64,000 bases of DNA from Pirellula sp. (lineage in GTDB: Bacteria; Planctomycetota; Planctomycetia; Pirellulales; Lacipirellulaceae): NCBI GenBank assembly GCA_013822725.1, contig PNKX01000002.1, forward strand, positions 67,001 to 131,000, in the 5' to 3' direction. The notes under the pieces are model-generated. The model made no database searches. It was not told where the DNA came from and saw nothing but the letters and a program-made list of their open reading frames with translations. The position numbers were made by a program, and so were the translations under genes. This document shows, piece by piece, positions 18,141 through 25,313 of this stretch (its first letter is position 1; each line of letters begins with the position of its first letter).

Positions 18141-19490
18141 ATGATTCCAGACCTACGCGGCCTCCGTCTCACCAAACGCCAGCGTCGCCGTTACGAGGAG
18201 ATGCTCCAAACCTACATCGGCGAGGAGTTTGTACCGGCTGAGCCGCCGCCGCCCACGCCGCTCCGCTGCTTCGCCGATCTGCCCGAGCAGCCGCAAGAGT
18301 GGCTCTGGCCCGGCCGCATTCCCTGCGGCGCGCTGACGCTCCTCTGTGGCGACCAAGGCCGGGGCAAGTCACTCCTCACGCTCGACATGGCCGCCCGCGT
18401 CTCCGCTGGATTGCCCTGGCCCCACGGCGGCCCGCCTGCGGAACCGGGCGACGTGCTCATCTTCTCCGCCGAAGATTCTCTCAGCCGCACCGTCCGCAAC
18501 CGCCTCCTCGCCGCCGGCGCCGACCTCGATCGCGTCCACTACATCGACACGGCCCATTGGAGCAACGCGGCGTACGTTCCTGAGAATCAGCAGCCTTCCC
18601 GCGTCGTGAAGTCGCATTTCGGCAAGATTCCGCGTCCCTGCTGGGATTCGCTTCACCGTGACGTTCGCCACCTGCGCGGCGCCCTCACGGCGCTCCCCAA
18701 ATGTCGCCTGGTGATCATCGATCCGTTCACCGCGTATCTCGATCAGGTCGATCTCTATCTCGACGAGCCCGAAGAGATTCGCGTCGCGCTGGCGCCGTTG
18801 ACGATCCTAGCCGACCAATCGAACGCCGCCATCATCGCGGTGGTCCATCGCGACGGCCAGCAGCGGCTGCAAAGCGGCCAAAAGCGCAACGGCCTCCGCA
18901 CCCTCGCCGGCATGGCCCGCGCCGCTTACCTGATCGATCGCGTCGACGCAGGCGACTATTCCAGCGCCCTCATCCCAGTAAAAAACAACCACGGCGACGC
19001 GGCGACGCTGGCGCCCTTCAACGTCGGCGCCGGCGCGAACGGCATTTCGCAACTGGAATGGTCGCCGGAAGCGACGCCGCTGGCGATGGATCGACCCCAC
19101 GACGCGGATTCGTCGACTCCCACATCGGCAGGATCCCCGCTCCGCGGCGTCAAGGTACGCCGCGCAATGAAATGGTTGCAGCGAACATTGGTTGCCGGAC
19201 CGGTTACAAGCCAAGATCTGCTGGCTCAAGCCGAAGCTGCTGGCATCAGCGAGCGCTCCCTGCGACGGGCAAAGGCACGACTGGGCGTGCAATCCAGCAA
19301 TCGTGGGATAGTCGGCCAGCCGTGGCTCTGCGCCCTCCCGACGTTGGGCGTCGAAAACGATCATGTCGGCCAACAGCACTTGGCCGACACGGCCGACATG
19401 GCCAACATGGCCGAGACGCAAAATCCCGAAGTTTTTCCAACAATCGCCCCCGCCGCATCATCTACAATTCCAGAAACCAACGCCGCCTAA
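18141..19490 (+). CDS. RepA-like AAA ATPase (RecA fold) with C-terminal winged helix
   Basis: A 449-residue protein starting MIPDLRGLRLTKRQRRRYEE. Residues about 45-300 are a RepA/RadA-type RecA-fold ATPase: Walker A GDQGRGKSLL, then LIFSAEDSLSRTVRNRL and Walker B KCRLVIIDPFTAYL. Residues about 335-400 (GPVTSQDLLAQAEAAGISERSLRRAKARLGV) form a winged helix of the kind found C-terminal to plasmid and phage RepA-like helicases. The tail has a short repeat (DTADMANMAE). No replication origin, primase or recombinase accompanies it, so it may be a relic of a mobile replicon or a domesticated gene. Confidence 0.82.
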   Translation: MIPDLRGLRLTKRQRRRYEEMLQTYIGEEFVPAEPPPPTPLRCFADLPEQPQEWLWPGRIPCGALTLLCGDQGRGKSLLTLDMAARVSAGLPWPHGGPPAEPGDVLIFSAEDSLSRTVRNRLLAAGADLDRVHYIDTAHWSNAAYVPENQQPSRVVKSHFGKIPRPCWDSLHRDVRHLRGALTALPKCRLVIIDPFTAYLDQVDLYLDEPEEIRVALAPLTILADQSNAAIIAVVHRDGQQRLQSGQKRNGLRTLAGMARAAYLIDRVDAGDYSSALIPVKNNHGDAATLAPFNVGAGANGISQLEWSPEATPLAMDRPHDADSSTPTSAGSPLRGVKVRRAMKWLQRTLVAGPVTSQDLLAQAEAAGISERSLRRAKARLGVQSSNRGIVGQPWLCALPTLGVENDHVGQQHLADTADMANMAETQNPEVFPTIAPAASSTIPETNAA

Positions 19491-19525
19491 CAGAACCATG
19501 ATGACGCCCGCCACCACACAACGCC

Positions 19526-19590
19526 CATTTAGCCCCGCCCGCTCGCGGCGGGTCGGGCGTCACGCGCGGGCTACCGCCCGCGGCTAAATG
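19526..19590. repeat. CATTTAGCC...GGCTAAATG hairpin, copy 2 (inverted)
   Basis: Its reverse complement starts CATTTAGCCGCGGGCGGTAG, matching the copy at 15129-15182 apart from length differences in the middle. It lies between the RepA-like and DUF58 genes. Confidence 0.8.
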
Positions 19591-19623
19591 GCCGCACTTT
19601 GAAATCACGAACCACCCGCGCCG

Positions 19624-19665
19624 CAACTGACAACTGACAACTGACAACTGACCACGGACAACTGA
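19624..19665. repeat. Heptamer tandem repeat (CAACTGA)n
   Basis: Four exact CAACTGA units, one diverged unit (CCACGGA) and one more exact unit in register, ending ten bases before the DUF58 start codon. Confidence 0.85.
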
Positions 19666-19675
19666 CGCCAGCCCA

Positions 19676-20587
19676 ATGTCAACCGTCACCGCACCATCGC
19701 CGAAGCCAAAGGCCGAAATCCTCACCCCCGAGCTCCTCGCGCAGCTCGAGCGGCTGGAGCTCGTCACCCGCAAAATCTTCCGCGGCCGGATGAAGGGCGA
19801 ACGCCGCAGCAAGCGCAAAGGCCAAAGCGTCGAGTTCGCCGACTTCCGCAATTACGTCGCCGGCGACGACCTCCGGCTCCTCGACTGGAACCTCTACGCC
19901 CGGCTCGACAAGCTGATCATCAAGCTCTTCATGGAAGAAGAGGATCTCCACTTCTACACGCTGATCGACGCCAGCATGTCGATGGATTTCGGCACGCCGA
20001 CGAAGCTCGAATATGCCAAGCAACTCGCCGCCGCCCTCGGGTTCATCGGCCTCGTCCGCGGCGACCGCGTCCGCATCGAAAGCATCGGCCAACCCGCCAG
20101 CTACCGCGGCCCCGTCCTGCGCGGCCGGTCGAATGTTTGGCGAATGATCAAGCAACTCGACGAAATGGTCCCCGGCGAAAACATGCCGCTGACCACCGGC
20201 GTGAAGAACTTCTGCATCCGCAATCCCGGCAAGGGGATCGTGCTGCTCATCAGCGACCTGATGGACAAGCAAGGTTACGAAGCGGCTCTCCGCTACTTCG
20301 TTTCCAACGAAATGGACTGCTACGTCATCCACCTACTGTCGCAGGAAGAACTGCAACCCGACGTGAAGGGCGATTTGAAGCTCGTCGACTGCGAAGACGC
20401 CGACGAAGCCGAAGTGACGATCAGCGCCCCGCTGCTCGCCCGCTACCAACAAACCCTCGCCGCCTTCACCCGCGGCGCCCAAGAATTCTGCTCCCGCCGC
20501 GGCATCCACTACATGCTCGCCAACAACCAGCTCCCGGTAGCCGACCTCGTCGGCCAACATCTTCGTAGACGGGGACTTGTACGATGA
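19676..20587 (+). CDS. DUF58 domain protein (VWA-like, MoxR partner)
   Basis: A 303-residue protein. The family signature is clear: GERRSKRKGQSVEFADFRNYVAGDDLRLLDWNLYARLDKL, then the VWA-like start LIDASMSMDFG. It has no membrane segment. DUF58 proteins are encoded with MoxR ATPases and VWA proteins; here moxR is 3.4 kb upstream and the BatA-like gene 470 bases downstream. Its stop codon overlaps the next start by four bases (ATGA), although the downstream gene looks like an insertion. Confidence 0.92.
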   Translation: MSTVTAPSPKPKAEILTPELLAQLERLELVTRKIFRGRMKGERRSKRKGQSVEFADFRNYVAGDDLRLLDWNLYARLDKLIIKLFMEEEDLHFYTLIDASMSMDFGTPTKLEYAKQLAAALGFIGLVRGDRVRIESIGQPASYRGPVLRGRSNVWRMIKQLDEMVPGENMPLTTGVKNFCIRNPGKGIVLLISDLMDKQGYEAALRYFVSNEMDCYVIHLLSQEELQPDVKGDLKLVDCEDADEAEVTISAPLLARYQQTLAAFTRGAQEFCSRRGIHYMLANNQLPVADLVGQHLRRRGLVR

Positions 20588-21003
20588 GTCAGGCCGACTT
20601 CGGGGGAATGACGAATTCCCGAATGACGAATGACGAATGTCGGAACGAAGAGGGGCAGGTCTATGACCTGGAAGAGCGAACAGCCGCTTTTGGCGAGGCC
20701 GTCATTGACTTCACGTTAAGCATCAAGCGTAATGCCATCATTTCGCCATTACTGACGCAGCTAATTCGTTCCGCGACGAGCGTCGGCGCCAATTACTGCG
20801 AAGCCGACGACGCTGAATCGAAGAAGGATTTTCGTCACAAGATCGCACTATGCCGGAAGGAAGCGAGAGAGACAAAGTATTGGTTTCAGATGGTAGTGAG
20901 AGCAGCTCCAGAAGCCAAGGAAACGGCACGCTTATTGTGGAAGGAAGCCAACGAACTACACCTGATCTTCTCCAAGATCCGCAGATCCTGCGATAAGGCC
21001 TAG
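20584..21003 (+). CDS. Four-helix-bundle protein (23S rRNA intervening-sequence protein family)
   Basis: A 139-residue protein; the family core starts at about residue 27 (YDLEERTAAFGEAVIDFTLSI) and continues with RSATSVGANYCEADDAESKKDF and CRKEARETKYWF, ending LIFSKIRRS. This is the S23/IVP four-helix-bundle family, first seen inside 23S rRNA intervening sequences and structurally like the Avd protein of diversity-generating retroelements. The N-terminal residues GGMTNSRMTNDECRN are encoded by the left inverted repeat, so the true start could be one of the internal ATG codons. It interrupts the DUF58/BatA-like gene pair. Confidence 0.88.
   Translation: MSQADFGGMTNSRMTNDECRNEEGQVYDLEERTAAFGEAVIDFTLSIKRNAIISPLLTQLIRSATSVGANYCEADDAESKKDFRHKIALCRKEARETKYWFQMVVRAAPEAKETARLLWKEANELHLIFSKIRRSCDKA
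20606..20639. repeat. Left arm of inverted repeat flanking the four-helix gene
   Basis: Contains ATTCCCGAATGACGAATG, with GAATGAC repeated in tandem. It is complementary to 21015-21044 on the other side of the gene. Confidence 0.8.
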
Positions 21004-21014
21004 CCCCATGCGTA

Positions 21015-21044
21015 TTCCCATTCGTCATTCGTCATTCGTCATTT
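21015..21044. repeat. Right arm of inverted repeat flanking the four-helix gene
   Basis: Contains ATTCCCATTCGTCATTCGTC, the complement of the left arm at 20606-20639, and ends 16 bases before the BatA-like start codon. Confidence 0.8.
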
Positions 21045-21060
21045 AATCATTCCTTATTTT

Positions 21061-23109
21061 ATGGGCGAATTATTCCGCAACACAATCGGCCCCGCCGGCT
21101 GGCTCGCCATCGGGCTCGTCCCGCCGGCGATCTTTGCGCTTTACTTCCTCAAGCTCAAACGCCAGCCGCTGGAGGTCCCTAGCACCTATCTCTGGACGAA
21201 GGTGATCGAGGACCTCCACGTGAACAGCATCTGGCAACGGCTCCGCCAGAATCTGCTCCTCTTCCTTCAACTGCTGCTAGTCGCCCTCGCCATCTTTGCC
21301 CTGCTCCGGCCAGGGTGGCAGGGCGAATCGCTCAGCGGCCGCAAGTTCATCTTCCTCGTCGATCGTTCGGCTAGCATGTCGGCCACCGATGGCGACGGCG
21401 ATGCGACGCGGCTCGATGCCGCGAAGAAGCGCATCACCGCGCTCATCGACCAGATGGATTCTGACATGTCGGCGATGATCATCGCCTACGACGACGAACC
21501 CGACGTGGTCCAGGAATTTACCGACAACCGTCGGCTCCTCCGCGAGGCGCTCGACCGAATCGAACCGACCTCGAAGCCAACGAACATCCGCGGGGCGCTG
21601 GAACTCGCCAGCGGCTTCGCCAATCCTGAGCGCGTCTCGATCGAAGAGGGGGGCGCCGAGTTCGACGCCACCGTGCAGGAGCCAGTCGAACTTTACGTCT
21701 TCAGCGACGGTCGCTTTGGCGCGGTCGAGGGATTCTCGCTCGGCAATCTCAACGCCAAGTATCTTCCCATCGGCACGGTCGAGGCGAACAACCTCGCGAT
21801 CACGGCGTTCAACACGCGCCGCAACGATAGCCGTCCCGAAGATCGCCAGGCGTTCGTGCAGGTCGCCAATTTCAGCGACGCGCCGCAGACCGGCGCCATC
21901 CAACTGTTCCTCGACGGGCAACTGCTCGACGCCGCCGAGGCGACCGTCCCCGCTGGAGACGTCGTCGGCACGACCTTTAACCTTGGCGATGCACCGACAG
22001 GCAAGTTGGAAGCCCGGCTCGACCCGCCAGCCGATTTGAAGGACCGGTTGAAGCTCGACAACCGCGGCTTTGCGGTGCTCGATCCGCAGAAGCAAACGCG
22101 GATCTTGCTCGTGACCCCCGGCAACAATGCCTTGGAGCTCGCCCTCACCACCGGCCGGGCGAAGCGGCTTGGCAAGGTCGACAAGATCGCTCCCGATGCC
22201 ATCGGCACGCCTGACTTCAAGCAGCGGATGGAATCTGAGACGTACGACCTGGTGATCTTCGACCAGTGCGCTCCGGCCAAGCCCGAGGAGATGCCGCTCG
22301 CCAATACGCTCTTCATCGGCCGCCTGCCGCCGCTGCCGGGCTGGGCCGAGAAGTCGTCGCAAGAGAAAGTTAGCGCCCCGCAAATCATCGACTGGCAGCG
22401 GAGCCATCCGCTGCTGAACCTCGTCGAACTCGGCAACGTCGGCGTCGTCGATAGCCTGATTGTGCGTCCGCCCGCCGGCGGCAAGGTGCTGGTCGATTCG
22501 ACGAAGGGCCCGATCATGGCGATCGCCCCCCGCGACGGTTATGAGGACGCGGTGTTGGGCTTCGAGATTGTCGGTCAGAACGCCGAGGGCGAGCGCACAG
22601 CGAACACCAACTGGCCCCGATATTTCAGCTTTCCCAACTTCTGCTTGAACGTTTTTCAATATCTCGGCGGCGCCTCGGCCGATGGCCAGAACGAGGTGAT
22701 CCATCCCGGCGAGCCGGCGGAGATCGACCTCCCAGAGACCAAGGACGCCCTCACGGTGGTGCTGCCCGATGGCTCGAAGCGAGCCATCGACTCCCCCGAA
22801 GCTGGAAAATTGGTGTTTCACGAGACAGATCAGCCCGGCTCGTACGAAGTCCAAGCAGGGGGCAACGTGCTGGCCCGGTTCGCCGTGAACCTCTTCGACC
22901 GCGAAGAGAGCGACGTCCGGCTCCGCGCCCGCCAGGATGGCGAGAAGGGGCTCCAGGAGGTTGAGTCGCTTTCGATCGGTTACGTCGACGTTGCGGCCGA
23001 AAGCCCGTCGTCGCCGGTCCGGAAAGAGCTTTGGACGGCGCTCCTCCTGGCGGCACTGGCCGTGCTGGTTTTAGAGTGGTATATCTATAACCGGCGAGTG
23101 TACATCTGA
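21061..23109 (+). CDS. BatA-like VWA membrane protein
   Basis: A 682-residue protein. Two N-terminal membrane helices (about 12-30 and 60-78, LLLFLQLLLVALAIFALLRP) with the linker typical of the BatA/aerotolerance family are followed by a VWA domain with an intact MIDAS DRSASMS (about 99-105). A last membrane helix lies near the C terminus (LWTALLLAALAVLVLEWYIY). It should be the membrane partner of MoxR and DUF58. The start at 21061 is the first Met after the inverted repeat. Confidence 0.9.
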   Translation: MGELFRNTIGPAGWLAIGLVPPAIFALYFLKLKRQPLEVPSTYLWTKVIEDLHVNSIWQRLRQNLLLFLQLLLVALAIFALLRPGWQGESLSGRKFIFLVDRSASMSATDGDGDATRLDAAKKRITALIDQMDSDMSAMIIAYDDEPDVVQEFTDNRRLLREALDRIEPTSKPTNIRGALELASGFANPERVSIEEGGAEFDATVQEPVELYVFSDGRFGAVEGFSLGNLNAKYLPIGTVEANNLAITAFNTRRNDSRPEDRQAFVQVANFSDAPQTGAIQLFLDGQLLDAAEATVPAGDVVGTTFNLGDAPTGKLEARLDPPADLKDRLKLDNRGFAVLDPQKQTRILLVTPGNNALELALTTGRAKRLGKVDKIAPDAIGTPDFKQRMESETYDLVIFDQCAPAKPEEMPLANTLFIGRLPPLPGWAEKSSQEKVSAPQIIDWQRSHPLLNLVELGNVGVVDSLIVRPPAGGKVLVDSTKGPIMAIAPRDGYEDAVLGFEIVGQNAEGERTANTNWPRYFSFPNFCLNVFQYLGGASADGQNEVIHPGEPAEIDLPETKDALTVVLPDGSKRAIDSPEAGKLVFHETDQPGSYEVQAGGNVLARFAVNLFDREESDVRLRARQDGEKGLQEVESLSIGYVDVAAESPSSPVRKELWTALLLAALAVLVLEWYIYNRRVYI

Positions 23110-23237
23110 TGGCGGACGACCCGGTAGTTGCGAACATGCAGGCGGCGGCACGTCGTTTGCCTTTCTGGGCTCTGACCATGCGGGCTTCCAGGCGGGGCCC
23201 GAGTTCATTCGCCATCATCTGCTGAGGACGCGGCGGC

Positions 23238-23966
23238 ATGCCCAAAACCATCAAGCCACCGAAGGCTCGAAAACCCAAGGGTGACCGCAAAGCCCTCCAC
23301 CGGCTGATCGAGAACGACCTCATCCGTCGCGTCAGCTACACTGAGTACCGCGACAAGGTCCAGCGGGTCTACGGCGGGCCGAAGGGCGCGCTTCTCACCG
23401 TGGCGAGCATGGTGTCGCTGCACATCCCCCTCGGCGAGCGGGTTTTCCGCTCGCGCAAGTTCGACCTCCGCGGCGCCAAGTCGTTTCTCGACGTCGGCAG
23501 CGGCGCCGGACAGCTGGCCGGGCATCTGCTGAAGTACGGCGATCCCGACGCCTCGATCACCTGCACCGATCTTTCGCAACAGATGCTCCGCCGGGCGCGT
23601 AACCGGCTCAAGAGCGACCGGCCGCGGTTCGTCTCCTGCGACTTGTCGCAGCTGCCGTTCGCCGACGGAGCGTTCGACTGCATCACCTGCGGCTACGTGC
23701 TGGAGCATCTCCCCAACGCCGAGACGGGCCTCGCCGAGATGTCCCGCGTGCTGCAGCGCGGCGGCCGGATGTTTCTGCTGACGACCGAGGACAGCTTCTC
23801 GGGCGCCTGGACGAGCCGCCTCTGGTACTGCCGCACCTACAACCGCAAAGAGTTGATGCGGCTCTGCGAGGAATTGGGCCTCCACTGGAAGCAAGAGATC
23901 TGGTTCACGCGGATGCACAAAGCCTTCCGCGCCGGCGGCATCTGCGTCGAGATCGAAAAACGCTAA
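23238..23966 (+). CDS. Class I SAM-dependent methyltransferase
   Basis: A 242-residue cytosolic protein of the UbiE/type-11 methyltransferase fold: motif I FLDVGSGAGQLAGHL (about 87), then TCTDLSQQMLRRAR, LPFADGAFDCITCGYVLEHLPN and MSRVLQRGGRMFLLTTED. A basic N-terminal tail (KTIKPPKARKPKGDRK) precedes the fold. The substrate is unknown. It follows the BatA-like gene by 128 bases with no clear functional link. Confidence 0.88.
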   Translation: MPKTIKPPKARKPKGDRKALHRLIENDLIRRVSYTEYRDKVQRVYGGPKGALLTVASMVSLHIPLGERVFRSRKFDLRGAKSFLDVGSGAGQLAGHLLKYGDPDASITCTDLSQQMLRRARNRLKSDRPRFVSCDLSQLPFADGAFDCITCGYVLEHLPNAETGLAEMSRVLQRGGRMFLLTTEDSFSGAWTSRLWYCRTYNRKELMRLCEELGLHWKQEIWFTRMHKAFRAGGICVEIEKR

Positions 23967-23985
23967 CCCCACGCGACGCCCACAT

Positions 23986-24013
23986 TAGCCCCCGGTTCTT
24001 CAAACCGGGGGCC
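23986..24013. repeat. Hairpin of the AGCCCCCGG family (short form)
   Basis: GCCCCCGGTT paired with AACCGGGGGC over a five-base loop, between the convergent methyltransferase and acyltransferase genes. It could serve as a terminator, but no T-run follows. Confidence 0.65.
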
Positions 24014-24021
24014 TCGCGCCC

Positions 24022-25227
24022 TCAAAGCCGCAGAAACAACTGCCGCCGATACATCCAATAACAAATCAGCCAAATAAACGCCCCCACCGCCAGATCCTGC
24101 AACAGCGGCTCCCACGCCGGCCCGAAGACCGTAAACATTCCCCCGCCAAAGTGTCGTAGGTAGTTTTCCAGCGTCCACCGCGCGATGAGATGAATCATCG
24201 CATAGGCCGCGATAGAGTTCATGCCGACGACGACGGCCGGAAACGCCCACCGCCGCCAGCCGCCAAGATCGACGATCGCGTACAGCAGGCCCAGCGTCAG
24301 CAGCGACAACCCGCCCGCCGCTAGCGTAAAACTCGGCGTCCAGATCTTCTTGACGACCGGACAAACGCCGCCGAAGTGACACGCCACGCCGAGCAGCAAG
24401 GCCGCAGCTCCGCTGCCCAGCAAGATCGCAAGTTTGCGCTTCCCCGGTTGGTCGCCGCGAAGTAGTTCCCCCGCGAGCAGCCCGAAGATCATCGTTGCCA
24501 GCGACGGGACGAAGTTCAGAGTGTTGTAGCCCCCGCCGTTCGCCACCCACGGCTCCGGCCGGGGGAAGAGATTCAAGAACCAAGTATCGAAGAAATGAGC
24601 CGGGTGGGTATTCTTATTCCAGTGGGCCCAGAACCCGTCGTAATAAGCGTGTCCGCTGACCGCAGCGAGATCATAGTCGGCCGTCGGCAGCGGCCAGAGA
24701 GCGAATAGAAGCCAATAGCCAACGAGGATGCCGAGTGCGACGCCGAGTTGAACTTTCCAGCCACGGTTCCAGAGGAGGAACAGAAAAACGTAGCCGAGGC
24801 CGATTTGCGTGACGACGTCTTCGAGCGTCCAGTTGGTCGCACCGTCCCCTTCGGAACGGAGGAAGACCCCGATGAGAATCAGCAGCAGCGACCGGTAAAC
24901 GGCATGTCCCAGCATGCGACCGAACGAGTGGCCCCGCCGTTCTCGCGCCGCGTAGGAGAACGCCACGGAGGCCCCGACGACGAACATGAACGACGGCTGG
25001 ATCATGTCCCAAACGACGATCCCGGCCCATTCGACATGCTCGAACTGGCTGACGATCGATTGCACCCAAGGCGAGTCGGGATACGCTTCGCGGACGTCGG
25101 ACGTCCAGCCGTTGGGTCCGTCGAGGAAGACCAACAGCAACATCACCAACCCACGGTAGACGTCGATCGACGCCAACCGCTGCGAAGAAGGAGCCTCTTT
25201 CGTCGCTGCGACCGCTGGCTGCTGCAT
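24022..25227 (-). CDS. DUF5009-type membrane acyltransferase
   Basis: A 401-residue polytopic membrane protein with about ten hydrophobic helices. The start RLASIDVYRGLVMLLLVFLDG is characteristic of the DUF5009/heparan-alpha-glucosaminide N-acetyltransferase-like superfamily, as is FMFVVGASVAFSYAARERRG. The ATG at 25227 is preceded by GGGAGGGG; the frame is open to 25344, but that would overlap the upstream gene. It lies last in a minus-strand carbohydrate block, 86 bases after the NagB/PIG-L gene, which fits acetylation of an amino sugar (inference). Confidence 0.87.
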   Translation of the reverse strand: MQQPAVAATKEAPSSQRLASIDVYRGLVMLLLVFLDGPNGWTSDVREAYPDSPWVQSIVSQFEHVEWAGIVVWDMIQPSFMFVVGASVAFSYAARERRGHSFGRMLGHAVYRSLLLILIGVFLRSEGDGATNWTLEDVVTQIGLGYVFLFLLWNRGWKVQLGVALGILVGYWLLFALWPLPTADYDLAAVSGHAYYDGFWAHWNKNTHPAHFFDTWFLNLFPRPEPWVANGGGYNTLNFVPSLATMIFGLLAGELLRGDQPGKRKLAILLGSGAAALLLGVACHFGGVCPVVKKIWTPSFTLAAGGLSLLTLGLLYAIVDLGGWRRWAFPAVVVGMNSIAAYAMIHLIARWTLENYLRHFGGGMFTVFGPAWEPLLQDLAVGAFIWLICYWMYRRQLFLRL

Positions 25228-25313
25228 CACCCCTCCCCCAGCCCCCGCCCATCGTGGGAAGGGGAACAGAATGGCTGTGTCTTCGATGCCGACAACCGAT
25301 AGTTGTAGCGCCC

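Noticed and set aside
19624..19665. CRISPR-like array
   Set aside because: Units are seven bases long in direct tandem with no spacers; no cas gene is present.
20584..21003. Diversity-generating retroelement, suggested by the Avd-like four-helix fold
   Set aside because: No reverse transcriptase, template repeat or variable repeat is seen within the window.
21277..22854. A 525-residue minus-strand frame
   Set aside because: Antisense shadow of the BatA-like gene.
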